NCBI GenBank assembly: GCA_018823285.1
Contig: JAHJIQ010000018.1
Location: forward strand, 55,802 to 119,801
DNA: 64,000 bases
Reading direction: 5' to 3'
DNA from: Pseudomonadota bacterium
GTDB taxonomy: Bacteria > Desulfobacterota > Desulfobulbia > Desulfobulbales > JAGXFP01
Positions 1 through 9,676 of the stretch are shown here, one piece after another. The notes beneath the pieces were generated by a model, which ran no database searches, had not been told where the DNA came from, and worked only from the letters and a program-made list of their open reading frames with translations. Both the position numbers and the translations under genes were made by a program. Numbering within the stretch: position 1 is the stretch's first letter; every line of letters starts with the position of its first letter.

Positions 1-2
1 TG

Positions 3-1271
3 GGGGTTGACGGCATCAGCCTTCTCCTGGTCCTGATGACCACCCTCTTGATGCCCCTGTGCGTTCTCGGGTCCTGGAAATATATCCAGAAAAGAGTCCG
101 CGAGTTCATGGTCTGCCTGCTGATCATGGAGGCGTCGATGATCGGGGTTTTTGTGGCTCTTGATTTTGTCCTCTTCTATGTCCTCTGGGAGGCGATGCTG
201 ATCCCGATGTATCTCCTGATCGCCATCTGGGGAGGGCCGAGAAAAACCTATGCCTCGATCAAGTTCTTTCTCTATACCCTTGCCGGTTCGGTCATGCTTC
301 TGGTAGCGATTATCGCGCTGTACCTTCATAATAACAGTTTCAGTATTCCGATGATGATGGGGCAGGAATATTCATCCCTGTTCCAGGTTCTGGTTTTTCT
401 CGCTTTTTTCCTGGCGTTTGCCATCAAGGTTCCGATGTTCCCGTTCCACACCTGGTTACCTGCCGCGCATGTTGAAGCACCCACTGCTGGGAGTGTGATC
501 CTGGCCAGTGTCCTGCTGAAAATGGGCACATACGGTTTCCTGAGGTTCTGTCTGCCGATTACTCCTGAGGCAACCCTTTTTTTTGTGCCCTACATCCTCT
601 GGCTGTCGGTGGCCGGGATTCTCTATGGCGGATTTACGGCTCTGGCCCAGAGCGACATGAAGAAGCTGATCGCGTACTCAAGTGTCGGCCACATGGGTTT
701 TGTGACTCTGGGGATATTCGTGCTGAATAAGAATGGTATTGAAGGCGCGATTCTGCAGATGATTAATCATGGTGTGACCACCGGAGCGCTGTTTCTCTGT
801 GTGGGAATGATCTACGAGAGGACACACAGCAGGGAACTTGCCGACGCCACGGGGATCGGGAAACTGATGCCATGGTATGTCACCTTTCTCGGTTTCTTTT
901 CGTTATCATCACTGGCGTTTCCAGGGACCAATTCGTTTGTTGGAGAGTTTCTCATACTTGTCGGCGGCTTTACCAAGTACAAGATCATTGCCGGCTGCGC
1001 GATCCCCGGGGCGGTTCTTGCGGCAGCCTACATGCTGAGAATGTTGCAGAAGGTGGTCTGGGGTGGAACGAATAATCCCGCGCACTCGGGTCTCGGTGAT
1101 CTCAACATGCGGGAGATCGCTACCTTGGCGCCGCTGCTGTTGTTTGTATTCTGGATTGGCCTTTCTCCAGAGCCTTTCATGGAGATCATGCATACCAGTG
1201 TGGCCAATCTGTTGGATCAGGTGAATAGTGCCGGAGGGGCAGGCATTTCCATGGCGACGCTGATCCCTTGA
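3..1271 (+). CDS. nuoM: NADH-quinone oxidoreductase subunit M (5' end cut by window)
   Basis: Proton-pumping antiporter-like membrane subunit of respiratory complex I. The reading frame is open from base 3, before the first ATG at 36, and encodes the family motif GVDGISLLLVL, so the true start lies to the left of the window; about 422 residues of a roughly 500-residue protein are present. Family hallmarks are visible: the conserved transmembrane Glu in LWEAMLIPMY, the Lys in KVPMFPFHTWLP followed by HVEAPTAGSVILA, the AQSDMKKLIAYSS segment, and the late Glu in SFVGEFL. These residues form the proton half-channels in characterised NuoM proteins. nuoN follows after 94 bases, the usual order at the end of a nuo operon. 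Paralogy with NuoL/NuoN and Mrp antiporters is the only alternative; the position before nuoN favours NuoM. Confidence 0.95.
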   Translation, partial: GVDGISLLLVLMTTLLMPLCVLGSWKYIQKRVREFMVCLLIMEASMIGVFVALDFVLFYVLWEAMLIPMYLLIAIWGGPRKTYASIKFFLYTLAGSVMLLVAIIALYLHNNSFSIPMMMGQEYSSLFQVLVFLAFFLAFAIKVPMFPFHTWLPAAHVEAPTAGSVILASVLLKMGTYGFLRFCLPITPEATLFFVPYILWLSVAGILYGGFTALAQSDMKKLIAYSSVGHMGFVTLGIFVLNKNGIEGAILQMINHGVTTGALFLCVGMIYERTHSRELADATGIGKLMPWYVTFLGFFSLSSLAFPGTNSFVGEFLILVGGFTKYKIIAGCAIPGAVLAAAYMLRMLQKVVWGGTNNPAHSGLGDLNMREIATLAPLLLFVFWIGLSPEPFMEIMHTSVANLLDQVNSAGGAGISMATLIP

Positions 1272-1365
1272 TAATAAAGCGTTATTGGCAGATAAAGTTT
1301 TAAGACTTCCCTTCAATGGCCGGTGGTTACGAGGCAGATTGGAGAATAATCCTGCAAGGTGAAAA

Positions 1366-2781
1366 ATGAAACTGTTCGCTCCTGAATTATGGGTTCTTAC
1401 CGGATGCCTGATCCTGTTCGGGGTTTCACTGTTCAAGGTCAGCAGCAGGACGGTGAAATTATGGGTCGGTTTTATTGCGCTCATAAATATTGTCGTGACC
1501 TCTCTCACCCTTTTTCAGGAGGGGCCTCTGTTTTTCAATGCATATCAGATTGATCTTTTCTCTCAGCTCTTCAAGCTGCTGGTTGCTGTGGGGCTGGGGG
1601 TTGTGGTGTTGCTGGGCAATGAATTCCCGGGAATAGAAAAAGAAGTCAAGGCAGAGTATTATCTGTTTATGCTTCTCAGTTCTCTCGGGTTGATGATGGT
1701 AGTCAGTTGCGTTGAGCTCCTTTCTCTATTCATTGCCCTTGAGCTTTCATCCTTTGCCCTGTATCTGATGGTGCCGATGCGTGACGACCGGTCAGGAGTC
1801 AGAAGTCAGATGGAGTCTGCCGCCAAGTACATTCTTTTCGGGGTGATGGCGACGGGGATCATGCTTTTCGGGATGAGTTATCTTTTTGGTCTTACCGGGA
1901 CCACCTATCTTGGTGAGCTGCTGCCAAGGCTTCACAGTATTGCAGACCAGCCGGCGGCCGTTGTCGGGATCACCATGGTTCTGGCCGGTTTCTTTTTCAA
2001 ACTCGGCCTTTTCCCGTTCCACTTCTGGCTTCCGGATGTCTACCAGGGAGCAACTAATGAGACCACCGCTTTCATTGCCTCAGTGCCAAAACTGGCTGCT
2101 GTTGCCCTTCTGATAAGGGTTTCCGCTCTTTACCTTCCCGAAGGCCAGACGGCGAGCCTTCTCTTGGGTGGCCTCGCTGTATTTTCGATGTTTTACGGCA
2201 ATCTTCTTGCGCTGGTCCAGAAAGACATCAAGAGAATGCTTGGCTTTTCCGGTATCGCCCATGCCGGCTATGTGATGCTTGGTATCCTGGTGTTGGGTGA
2301 GACGGGATATGCGACTTCAGTATTTTACATTGTTGCCTATCTGGTGATGAACCTGGCCTGTTTCCTGGTGATCTGTAACGTCGCCGGCAAAGGTGAGAAT
2401 CTGCAGATTGATGATCTGACAGGTCTTTACCAGAGAGCGCCACTGCTGGCCCTTATTCTTGGTATTTCCATGTTTGCTCTGGCCGGAATCCCCCCATTTG
2501 CAGGATTCATGGGTAAATTCATGTTGCTGACCGGGGCCTTGAAACAAGGGTATCTTGCCGTGGTCATCATGGCGGCGATCAATACCGCGATTTCGATCTA
2601 CTACTATCTCTCAGTGGTAAGAGTCGCCTATTGTTCCGCTGCAGACGAGGTGACTCCCGTGCCGGTGAGTCCGCTGATCAAGATGGCGGGGGTGATGCTG
2701 GTCCTGATCATTCTGGTGATGGGAATAGTCCCTTCTACTTTTCTTAACATGGCGACCCAGGCAATCCGGACAATCCTCTAG
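1366..2781 (+). CDS. nuoN: NADH-quinone oxidoreductase subunit N
   Basis: Third antiporter-like membrane subunit of complex I, normally the last gene of the nuo operon, as here. The 471-residue protein is hydrophobic throughout, consistent with about 14 membrane spans. Diagnostic segments are FFFKLGLFPFHFWLPDVY (about residue 205), YQGATNETTAFIASVPK, and VQKDIKRMLGFSGIAHAGYV. The ATG is preceded by the purine-rich AAGGTGAAAA. A tRNA gene with its own promoter follows, so the nuo transcript probably ends in the 2782-2850 spacer, although no strong hairpin with a T-run is visible there. Confidence 0.95.
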   Translation: MKLFAPELWVLTGCLILFGVSLFKVSSRTVKLWVGFIALINIVVTSLTLFQEGPLFFNAYQIDLFSQLFKLLVAVGLGVVVLLGNEFPGIEKEVKAEYYLFMLLSSLGLMMVVSCVELLSLFIALELSSFALYLMVPMRDDRSGVRSQMESAAKYILFGVMATGIMLFGMSYLFGLTGTTYLGELLPRLHSIADQPAAVVGITMVLAGFFFKLGLFPFHFWLPDVYQGATNETTAFIASVPKLAAVALLIRVSALYLPEGQTASLLLGGLAVFSMFYGNLLALVQKDIKRMLGFSGIAHAGYVMLGILVLGETGYATSVFYIVAYLVMNLACFLVICNVAGKGENLQIDDLTGLYQRAPLLALILGISMFALAGIPPFAGFMGKFMLLTGALKQGYLAVVIMAAINTAISIYYYLSVVRVAYCSAADEVTPVPVSPLIKMAGVMLVLIILVMGIVPSTFLNMATQAIRTIL

Positions 2782-2849
2782 ACGCCCGTTGTTCCAAGTA
2801 TGTCGTGAAATCGGCGAAGATATCTTTAGAGTTCCGCTGTTTTCCCCTC

Positions 2850-2877
2850 TTGACATCGCTTCATAATAAATTATATT
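2850..2877 (+). promoter_or_regulatory. Sigma-70 promoter of tRNA-Gly
   Basis: TTGACA at 2850-2855 and TATATT at 2872-2877 are separated by 16 bases. The expected start is near 2884, about 6 bases before the mature tRNA 5' end at 2890. The match to consensus and the position make this a convincing housekeeping promoter. Confidence 0.8.
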
Positions 2878-2889
2878 GTCGTCCTTGAT

Positions 2890-2965
2890 GCGGGCATAGC
2901 TCAGTTGGTAGAGTACAAGCTTCCCAAGCTTGGAGTCGCGGGTTCGAACCCCGTTGCCCGCTCCA
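2890..2965 (+). tRNA. tRNA-Gly, anticodon CCC
   Basis: A 76-base cloverleaf. The acceptor stem GCGGGCA (2890-2896) pairs with TGCCCGC (2955-2961), followed by T and an encoded CCA. The D arm has AGTTGGTAG, the anticodon stem CAAGC/GCTTG encloses loop TTCCCAA giving anticodon CCC, and the T loop is TTCGAAC. It reads GGG glycine codons. An open frame running through it into rimP is not a protein. Confidence 0.97.
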
Positions 2966-3077
2966 GCAGAAGTTCCGTGTGTCTTGTCCCGCAAGGTGGC
3001 GATTGCGCTGCCCAGCCTGCCATTCGTAGCCGGCCGGGGTTTGTTTTTATTGAAAATCTTTTTCTTTCTAAGGAAAA

Positions 3078-3104
3078 GTGGGCCGGGAGCCCGCTTTTTT
3101 TTTT
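3078..3104 (+). terminator. Intrinsic terminator between tRNA-Gly and rimP
   Basis: GTGGGC (3078-3083), loop CGGGA, GCCCGC (3089-3094), then ten T residues (3095-3104). This is a complete rho-independent terminator. It ends only two bases before the best rimP start codon, which is unusual; see findings. Confidence 0.8.
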
Positions 3105-3106
3105 AT

Positions 3107-3577
3107 ATGAACGACCAGGGACTAATCTATAAGGATCACGTTGAACAGCAGATCGCCGAACTGGCAGAACCTGTTCTGATTGATATGGGATATGAACTGG
3201 TTGAAGTCCAGTTCAGAAGAGAAGCCCATGGCCACGTCCTGCGACTCATTATCTGCCATGAGAACGGGATCGGCGTTGATGACTGTGCCAGGGTAAGCCG
3301 GGAAGTAAGCATTCTCCTTGATGTCGAGGATCTGCTGAAGCAGGCCTATACCCTGGAAGTATCCTCACCGGGGCTGGACCGACCTCTTACCACCGGACGT
3401 GATTTTACGAGAAACCTGGGGAAAAAAGTAAAACTGCTCATGCACGATGATTCGGATGAACTGGTTGGAACCATCCGGAAGGTCCAGGGCGAGACTGTTG
3501 TGATAGAGAGCAACGGCAGGGAGCAAGAGGTCGCTCTTACGGCAATCAGGAAGGCCAGGCTGGTGATTGAGTTCTAG
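3107..3577 (+). CDS. rimP: Ribosome maturation factor RimP
   Basis: Cytoplasmic factor for 30S subunit maturation. From the ATG at 3107 the protein is 156 residues, normal for the family. It begins with a segment rich in helix formers, then LIDMGYELVEVQFRRE, the VDDCARVSREVS stretch, and YTLEVSSPGLDRPL, all typical of the N-terminal RimP domain, and ends with the small SH3-like C-terminal domain (VKLLMHD...IRKARLVIEF). The frame is open upstream to 2930, but that part overlaps the tRNA and a terminator and has no family similarity, so it is excluded. No clear ribosome-binding site precedes 3107 (the upstream bases are a T-run), so initiation may be weak or the transcript leaderless. rimP-nusA-ylxR-infB is the standard bacterial order. 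Confidence 0.9.
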   Translation: MNDQGLIYKDHVEQQIAELAEPVLIDMGYELVEVQFRREAHGHVLRLIICHENGIGVDDCARVSREVSILLDVEDLLKQAYTLEVSSPGLDRPLTTGRDFTRNLGKKVKLLMHDDSDELVGTIRKVQGETVVIESNGREQEVALTAIRKARLVIEF

Positions 3578-3624
3578 TCACCATGTTGGAGCATGATTGG
3601 GATTGGTTGCGTTTTAATATTGGC

Positions 3625-3652
3625 GGGTTGATCAACCCTTGAGATGTATAAT
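3625..3652 (+). promoter_or_regulatory. Perfect palindrome and -10-like box upstream of nusA
   Basis: A 14-base perfect palindrome, GGGTTGATCAACCC (3625-3638), is followed nine bases later by TATAAT (3647-3652). There is no good -35 at normal spacing. A short hairpin TCCGG/CCGGA lies just downstream (3657-3671). This could be an operator-overlapped promoter for nusA or simply RNA structure; the call is tentative. Confidence 0.35.
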
Positions 3653-3731
3653 ATAGTCCGGTTATGCCGGATGCATTTGCAAGTGATATGGCAACGTTTA
3701 TGAAGAACGAATGCTTTTTTGGAGATAAGAC

Positions 3732-5072
3732 ATGTTTTCAGAACTGAGCAGAATAGTTGATCAGATCAGCAGAGACAAGGGAATTGACCGTAACCTGCTG
3801 ATAGAAAGTCTTGAAGATGCCGTTATGCAGGCGGCCCGGAAGAAATTCGGACAGCGCCGTGATATGGAGGTGCGATTTAATGAAGAGCTTGGTGAAATAG
3901 AGCTTTTTCAGTTCCGTACCGTGGTCGAAAAGGTTGAGGATGACCAGACCGAAATATCCATGGAGGACGCTCTGGCTCTTGATCCCGAGGTTGAACTTGG
4001 AGATGATATCGGCTCGAAGATGGATAATGTTTCCGAACTTGGCAGGATTGCAGCCCAGTCAGCCAAGCAGGTGATTATCCAGCGTATGAAAGATGCTGAA
4101 ACCAATGTGATCTATGACATGTATAAAGAACGGCAGGGTGAGATCATCAACGGTATCGTGCAGAGATTTGAGCGCGGGAACACCGTTGTCAATCTTGGCC
4201 GAACGGATGCGATCCTTCCTGCAAGTCAGCAGATGCCCAGAAGGTCCTATCGGCAGGGGGACCGGATCCGTGCGTATCTTCTTGAGGTCAAGAAGGATGC
4301 CCGTGATTCGCCTCTGGTCCTGAGCCGTACCGATGACCGGTTTCTGGCGCAGCTTTTTACGGAAGAGGTCCCGGAGATTGCCGAAGGCGTTGTAACAATC
4401 ATGGGTGTCTGCCGGGAACCGGGGTCCCGGGCCAAAATTGCGGTGTCGTCTTCAGAGATGGATGTTGATCCGGTCGGTGCCTGTGTCGGCATGAAGGGGT
4501 CCAGGGTTCAAAACGTTGTCCAGGAACTTCAAGGCGAGAAGATTGATATTGTGCCGTGGAGTCCGGACCCGGCCAGGTTTGTGTCAAACGCTCTGGCGCC
4601 TGCCCAGATCTCCATGGTAGTGGTTGATGAGGAGAAAAAGACCCTTCTGGTCATAGCCCCTGAAGATCAGCTTTCCCTTGCCATCGGCAGGCAGGGACAG
4701 AACGTCAGGCTGGCGTCTAAACTCCTGGGCTGGAACATAGATGTGAAGGGCGAGCAGAAATACGCCAAGTCAATGGAACAGGGGTACAGGTCGCTGTTGA
4801 AGGTGGAAGGCGTAGACGACAAACTTGCCGAACGACTGTATGATTCCGGGATCACATCTGCAAAGGAACTGGCGGCTGCCACCGTTGAAGATCTTACCGA
4901 ATTTGAAAATATTGATGATGACAAGGCTCTGAGGCTGATTGTGAATGCTGCCAAGGTGCCACTCCCTGCAGAACCTGGACCGACCGATCCTGACGATGGG
5001 CGCGGACCGGATAATAGTGACAAAGAATCGGTGAAATCTGAAAAACAGGATGCAGACGCAAACGGAGAGTGA
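3732..5072 (+). CDS. nusA: Transcription termination/antitermination factor NusA
   Basis: RNA polymerase-associated elongation factor that modulates pausing, termination and rRNA antitermination. The 446-residue protein shows the N-terminal polymerase-binding domain (1-125), an S1 domain (about 133-200, GEIINGIVQRFERGNTVV), KH1 with GMKGSR (about 250-255) and KH2 with GRQGQN (about 320). One helix-hairpin-helix-type C-terminal module follows (about 350-410, LLKVEGVDDKLAERLYDSGI), then a short acidic tail. It has one such C-terminal repeat where Escherichia coli NusA has two. GGAG precedes the ATG (TTTTTGGAGATAAGAC). ylxR starts inside its 3' end. Confidence 0.96.
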   Translation: MFSELSRIVDQISRDKGIDRNLLIESLEDAVMQAARKKFGQRRDMEVRFNEELGEIELFQFRTVVEKVEDDQTEISMEDALALDPEVELGDDIGSKMDNVSELGRIAAQSAKQVIIQRMKDAETNVIYDMYKERQGEIINGIVQRFERGNTVVNLGRTDAILPASQQMPRRSYRQGDRIRAYLLEVKKDARDSPLVLSRTDDRFLAQLFTEEVPEIAEGVVTIMGVCREPGSRAKIAVSSSEMDVDPVGACVGMKGSRVQNVVQELQGEKIDIVPWSPDPARFVSNALAPAQISMVVVDEEKKTLLVIAPEDQLSLAIGRQGQNVRLASKLLGWNIDVKGEQKYAKSMEQGYRSLLKVEGVDDKLAERLYDSGITSAKELAAATVEDLTEFENIDDDKALRLIVNAAKVPLPAEPGPTDPDDGRGPDNSDKESVKSEKQDADANGE

Positions 5073-5328
5073 CCAGGGGGGGGCGACCCCGATCCGGACC
5101 TGTTTCGGCTGCAGGATCAGAAAGAATCCTGCCGATCTGTTAAGATTTACTGTTGCAGGAAGCAGTGGGGTGTTGCAGCTCGATGGGGTGAAAAAATCGG
5201 CAGGAAGGGGCGTTTATTGTTGTAACGACACTGGGTGTCTGGGGAGATTGGTCAGGAACAGGAAGGGGTTGAAGAGGGCTCTGCGGGTAACGGAGCTCGA
5301 TATGGTTGAGATTGAGAACCTGTTTTGA
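5050..5328 (+). CDS. ylxR: YlxR family RNA-binding protein
   Basis: Small DUF448/YlxR protein of 92 residues, nearly always found between nusA and infB. Family marks are the N-terminal RTCFGCRIRKNPADLLRF segment and GRGVYCC with paired cysteines, then a basic C-terminal helix. The family has been linked to RNA binding and, in some bacteria, to RNase P or transcription control; the role here is inferred from family and position. It overlaps the nusA 3' end by 23 bases in another frame, which suggests translational coupling. The L7Ae-like gene that often follows ylxR in Firmicutes is absent; the 191-base spacer to infB holds no gene. Confidence 0.88.
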   Translation: MQTQTESDQGGATPIRTCFGCRIRKNPADLLRFTVAGSSGVLQLDGVKKSAGRGVYCCNDTGCLGRLVRNRKGLKRALRVTELDMVEIENLF

Positions 5329-5519
5329 GATTTCCCTTTGCTGAGTGTAGCGGGGGCTGTTTCCGGCCACGGATTAAAAAGATTGGCCAGTGAGCCATTC
5401 CCGACACTGAATAGATTGCAGCGGTTTTGAACGGATTATTTCATGAGGATCAGCAGCACTGTCAGGCAGGTATATTGCCGACTGAGGGTGCAAATGGCAT
5501 TTGATCAGGAGTTTTAAGA

Positions 5520-8240
5520 ATGGCGAAGGTCAGAGTATACACATTGGCGAAAGAAGCAGGGATTGAAAACAAGGAGATGGTGGATAAGCTCATTGGGATG
5601 GGTTTTGACGTGAAATCTCACAGTTCCGCCCTGGATGATGCTGTGGCCGATGAAGCACGTCAGCAACTCGGTCTTATCGAGACCAAGACTGAGCGGAAGA
5701 GAATCCAGTCGGAAGGGAAAACGACCATCATCCGCCGGCGAACCAAAATGGTAGTGGCCGAGGAACCGCCGGCAGAAACTCCGGAAGCCGCGTCGAGCGC
5801 CGCAGAGCCGGTTGAAGAATCACCTGGAAAAGAGAGTGCTCCTGAGCAGGCCGAACCGGAAGTGGTTGTGGTTGAAAAGGACATTGAAGAGACGCAGGAG
5901 CCCGTTCAATCCGAGGCTGCTGCGGTAGCGGTTACCGAAGGTGAGCCGCCGCCTATTCCTCCTGCGAAACCTGCGGATGAGGCTCTTTCTGAAGGCGATC
6001 AGATTGTCGGTGAGCCAATAACTGAAGATAAGAACGAAAGGGAAACGCCGGTTGTTGAGGAGCCTGCCAAGGTGGTGTCGAATAAGCGCACAGGATTGGC
6101 CAAGGTTATCAAAAGGTCAGCCATTATCCTTCCTGAAGAAGAGGCACGACCCCAGCGGCCCAAAAAATCAGAGAAGAAAGGGAAGGCGGTAGCCAAGCCT
6201 AAAAACGAAGAGATCAGGACTCCGGAGATTCTGGATGATGATGCTGCCGATAAAGGGAAGAAGGGGAAGAGGTATGTGAAGTTCAGTCCTGACCCCACGG
6301 CCCGGGAGCGCCAGAAGAAAGGAGGAGGCGGGAAACGAAAAGGACGCGTTGATGTCGACATGGAAGATGTCGATGCTTTTGGCGGCCGTTTGTCCGGAGG
6401 GCTCAGAGTGGGCAGAGTCCGCCGGGGAGGAGGCAAGAAATCCAAGCAACATGATTCCGGATCCGAGGTCGCCGAAACCAAGGCAATTAAAAAGCGGATT
6501 AAGGTTTTTGAGACCATCACCGTGAGCGATTTTGCGCATCGGATGGGGGTCAAGGGACACGAGATTATCGCAAACCTTATGGGGTTGGGAGTTATGGCAA
6601 CCTTGAACCAGGCCCTTGATGTGGAAACGGCAACTCTGGTGGCCAATGATTTCGGGTACGAAGTTGAACAGGGGATCACCGAAGAGCAGGCTGTTATCAA
6701 CCTCGAAGAAACCTACAGCGGTGGGGAAGAAGTTCCAAGACCGCCGGTGGTGACGGTGATGGGGCATGTTGACCATGGCAAGACGTCCATTCTTGATGCC
6801 ATCCGGAAAACTGATGTGGCAGCGGGAGAGGCCGGGGGCATCACCCAGCATATAGGAGCGCATTATGTGCGGTCGAATCACGGTGACGTGGTCTTTCTTG
6901 ACACCCCGGGTCATGCGGCGTTCACCGAGATGAGGTCACGCGGCGCCAAAGTCACGGATGTGGTTGTGCTGGTGGTGGCTGCCGACGATGGCGTGATGGA
7001 CCAGACCCGTGAGGCGATAAGTCATGCCCGGGCAGCCGATGTGCCGATCGTGGTCGCAGTAAACAAAATTGACAAGCCGGATGCGAATGTTGACCGGGTT
7101 AAAGGGGAGCTTGCAGAGTATGATCTTTCTCCCGAAGAATGGGGCGGACAGACCATATACTGTGAGACTTCAGCCAAGCAGAATATCGGGATTGAAGAAC
7201 TTCTGGAGCAGATTCTGCTCCAGGCCGAGATTCTGGAACTGAAAGCCGATCCCGCCAGAAAGGCGAAAGGTTGGGTTGTCGAAGCCCAACTCCACAAGGG
7301 AAGGGGCCCGGTTGCGACCATTCTGGTCCAGCACGGCACCCTGAGAGTCGGTGATTCGTTTGTGGTTGGCGAACATTTCGGACGTGTCCGGTCAATGCAT
7401 AATGACAAGGGATCCATTGTTGAAGAAGCCGGGCCTTCAATGCCTGTTGAAGTGCATGGTCTCAGCGGGGTCCCCAGGGCCGGGGACGAGTTTGTGGTGG
7501 TTCCGGACGAAAAGATGGCCAAGACTATTGCCAACCAGCGGCAGATGAAATTACGGGAAACGGAGCTTGCTTCCACCACCAAGATTTCACTGGAAAATCT
7601 TTTCGAACATCTCCAGGAAGGAGAAATGAAGGAACTGCGGGTTGTGTTGCGGGCCGACGTTCAGGGAACCCTGGAGGCCTTCAGCTCGGCGATCGAAAAA
7701 CTCGGGACCGATCAGGTCAAGGTCAAAGTGCTGCATCAGGGTACCGGCGCGATCATTGAATCCGACATTCTCCTTGCTTCGGCCTCGGACGCATTGATCT
7801 TCGGATTTAACGTCAGGCCCGGAGTCAAGGCCAAGGAGCTTGCCGCCGCCGAGAATGTGGACATGAGATTCTATGATGTTATTTACCACGCTCTTGACGA
7901 TATCAGGGGTGCCATGACCGGGCTGCTTGATCCGACTTTTGTCGAGAAGGTCATCGGGACCATCGAAGTGAGGGAAACGTTTAATCATCCCAAGGCCGGG
8001 ACCATTGCCGGCAGTTATGTGTCTGATGGTCGGGTTGACCGGAATTCCAAGGTCCGGATTGTCCGGGACGGAGTGGTCGTCTATACCGGGAAGATTGGTT
8101 CGCTGCGCCGCTTCAAAGACGATGTGAAAGAAGTACAGTCCGGGTTTGAATGTGGTATTAGTATAGAGAACTACAATGATATCAAACCTGGTGATGTCCT
8201 GGAAGCCTTCATTATGGAAGAGGTGGCCGGAGAGCTGTAA
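5520..8240 (+). CDS. infB: Translation initiation factor IF-2
   Basis: GTPase that delivers initiator tRNA to the 30S subunit. The 906-residue protein has an N-terminal IF2N module (1-55, [21 protein letters not shown]), a long charged Glu/Pro/Ala/Lys linker (about 60-320), and a second IF2N module (about 325-380). The G domain has G1 GHVDHGKT near residue 415, G3 DTPGH near 460 and NKID near 514. EF-Tu-like domain II, domain III and the C-terminal tRNA-binding domain follow. The ATG follows CAGGAG at good spacing. rbfA begins two bases after the stop, so the two are likely co-translated. Confidence 0.97.
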   Translation: MAKVRVYTLAKEAGIENKEMVDKLIGMGFDVKSHSSALDDAVADEARQQLGLIETKTERKRIQSEGKTTIIRRRTKMVVAEEPPAETPEAASSAAEPVEESPGKESAPEQAEPEVVVVEKDIEETQEPVQSEAAAVAVTEGEPPPIPPAKPADEALSEGDQIVGEPITEDKNERETPVVEEPAKVVSNKRTGLAKVIKRSAIILPEEEARPQRPKKSEKKGKAVAKPKNEEIRTPEILDDDAADKGKKGKRYVKFSPDPTARERQKKGGGGKRKGRVDVDMEDVDAFGGRLSGGLRVGRVRRGGGKKSKQHDSGSEVAETKAIKKRIKVFETITVSDFAHRMGVKGHEIIANLMGLGVMATLNQALDVETATLVANDFGYEVEQGITEEQAVINLEETYSGGEEVPRPPVVTVMGHVDHGKTSILDAIRKTDVAAGEAGGITQHIGAHYVRSNHGDVVFLDTPGHAAFTEMRSRGAKVTDVVVLVVAADDGVMDQTREAISHARAADVPIVVAVNKIDKPDANVDRVKGELAEYDLSPEEWGGQTIYCETSAKQNIGIEELLEQILLQAEILELKADPARKAKGWVVEAQLHKGRGPVATILVQHGTLRVGDSFVVGEHFGRVRSMHNDKGSIVEEAGPSMPVEVHGLSGVPRAGDEFVVVPDEKMAKTIANQRQMKLRETELASTTKISLENLFEHLQEGEMKELRVVLRADVQGTLEAFSSAIEKLGTDQVKVKVLHQGTGAIIESDILLASASDALIFGFNVRPGVKAKELAAAENVDMRFYDVIYHALDDIRGAMTGLLDPTFVEKVIGTIEVRETFNHPKAGTIAGSYVSDGRVDRNSKVRIVRDGVVVYTGKIGSLRRFKDDVKEVQSGFECGISIENYNDIKPGDVLEAFIMEEVAGEL

Positions 8241-8242
8241 TT

Positions 8243-8647
8243 ATGACGGGCAAAGGATCACGATCCAGGTTCGCTCTGCCGGAGCTTGGCAAAAAAACAG
8301 GGCGCAGACCTGCAAGGGTGGCGGACAGTATTAAGAATGAGATCGCCATGCTCCTTTTGCGGAAGGTGAAGGATCCGCGTCTCTATAATGTGACGATTAC
8401 CGCAGTGGAGATCACCTCTGATCTGCGCCTGGCCCGGGTGAAGTTCAGTTGTTTCGGCCAGGATCCGGAAAAAGTCGGCGATGGGCTGGCCAGCGCCAGG
8501 GGATTCATGCGGTCGCACCTTGCCCGGGAGCTTGGGTTGAGGTACGTCCCGGATCTCGAATTCGTCTACGATGTCAGCCTGGAGCGCCAGGCTGAGATGG
8601 ATAAATTGTTTCGCGAGATAGCCGAAAAAGATGATCAAGCCTCCTGA
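8243..8647 (+). CDS. rbfA: 30S ribosome-binding factor RbfA
   Basis: Cold-shock/late 30S maturation factor with a KH-like fold. The 134-residue protein has the typical RVADSIKNEIAMLLLRKVKDPRL opening, the ITAVEITSDLRLARVKFS strand-helix, and YVPDLEFVYDVSLERQAEMDKLF near the end. It sits in the infB-rbfA-nrnA-truB order common in many bacteria. It overlaps the next gene by 17 bases. A basic N-terminal extension of about 20 residues precedes the core. Confidence 0.94.
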   Translation: MTGKGSRSRFALPELGKKTGRRPARVADSIKNEIAMLLLRKVKDPRLYNVTITAVEITSDLRLARVKFSCFGQDPEKVGDGLASARGFMRSHLARELGLRYVPDLEFVYDVSLERQAEMDKLFREIAEKDDQAS

Positions 8648-9608
8648 CGAAGTAGTCGCGACCATTGCCGGTGCAAACAGAATTCTGCTGGCCACCCATA
8701 TATACCCGGATGGCGATGCTCTCGGGTCACAGCTGGCGCTTTCCGAGATTCTCAAATCCCTTGGCAAGGATGTCGTATTATATGCAGAGGAGGAGGTCGG
8801 ACACCTGTATGAATTCATGCCGGGGTGTCGGAACCTGGTGACGAAACTGCCGGCGCTGTCGGGATTTGATTGCGCGGTGGCGGTTGACTGTGGTGACCAG
8901 GCACGCCTTGGTCGTGAAAGAGAGCGGTTGTTGAGCGTTCACCCTTTTGTGATGATTGACCATCACGCCGGGCATAAACCCTTTGGCGATATTCAATGGG
9001 TCGACAGTAAACGCGCCTCTACCGGAGAGATGATTTGTGACCTGGCTGCGGCCCTCAAAGCGGATATTTCCTATGAGGCCGCCTACTGTCTTTATGCCGC
9101 AATTGTCTCCGACACCGGTTCTTTTAAGTATTCTTCGACTACGGCTGATACGTTCAGGGTGGCCGGCGAATTGATCGGCAAAGGGGTCAAACCCTCCGAG
9201 GTTGCCGGCAAGCTCTTTGATAATTTCACCTCGAACCGGTTGCAGCTCCTCCAGATGGTTCTTGATTCCCTTGAGCTGTTTCACAAGAACAGGGTTGCGG
9301 TGATCAAAGCGACCGGCGAGATGTTTGCCCGCACCGGAACGGTCCAGGCGGATACCGAGAATTTTATAAATTATCCCCGATCGCTGACGACGGTGAAGGT
9401 GGCGGTCTTCATCAAAGAAAGCAGAGACGGGATGATTTCCGTAAGCTTGCGTTCGAAGGGCAGTGGTTATGATGTGGCGAGGATTGCAGGTTCCTTCGGT
9501 GGTGGCGGACACTGCAATGCTGCCGGATTCAAATTAAAAGGTGCCACGGTTGCCGAGATTCAGGAGAAACTCCTGCATGAACTTGGGCCTCTGGTCTCTG
9601 AACATTAG
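8631..9608 (+). CDS. nrnA: DHH/DHHA1 phosphoesterase, NrnA-like oligoribonuclease / pAp phosphatase
   Basis: Predicted cytoplasmic bifunctional nanoRNase and 3'-phosphoadenosine 5'-phosphate phosphatase. The 325-residue length suits the family. Metal-binding DHH motifs are visible: DGDALGS near residue 27, VDCGD near 84 and DHHAGH near 109. The C-terminal DHHA1 substrate domain has GGGGHCNAAG near 290. It overlaps rbfA and lies between rbfA and truB, the classic location in Firmicutes and Deltaproteobacteria. Distinction from other short RecJ-like phosphodiesterases (for example cyclic-di-AMP-linked forms) rests on length, on the absence of extra domains and on context. Confidence 0.87.
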   Translation: MIKPPDEVVATIAGANRILLATHIYPDGDALGSQLALSEILKSLGKDVVLYAEEEVGHLYEFMPGCRNLVTKLPALSGFDCAVAVDCGDQARLGRERERLLSVHPFVMIDHHAGHKPFGDIQWVDSKRASTGEMICDLAAALKADISYEAAYCLYAAIVSDTGSFKYSSTTADTFRVAGELIGKGVKPSEVAGKLFDNFTSNRLQLLQMVLDSLELFHKNRVAVIKATGEMFARTGTVQADTENFINYPRSLTTVKVAVFIKESRDGMISVSLRSKGSGYDVARIAGSFGGGGHCNAAGFKLKGATVAEIQEKLLHELGPLVSEH

Positions 9609-9676
9609 GCAGAGCGGAATGGAGCAGGGGCAGAGGATGAATGGTTTTGTTGCAGCCTGATGGATGACGGCTCGAA

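Noticed and set aside
2930..3106. N-terminal extension of rimP through the tRNA gene
   Set aside because: It would translate part of a tRNA and a terminator and adds 59 residues with no similarity to RimP.
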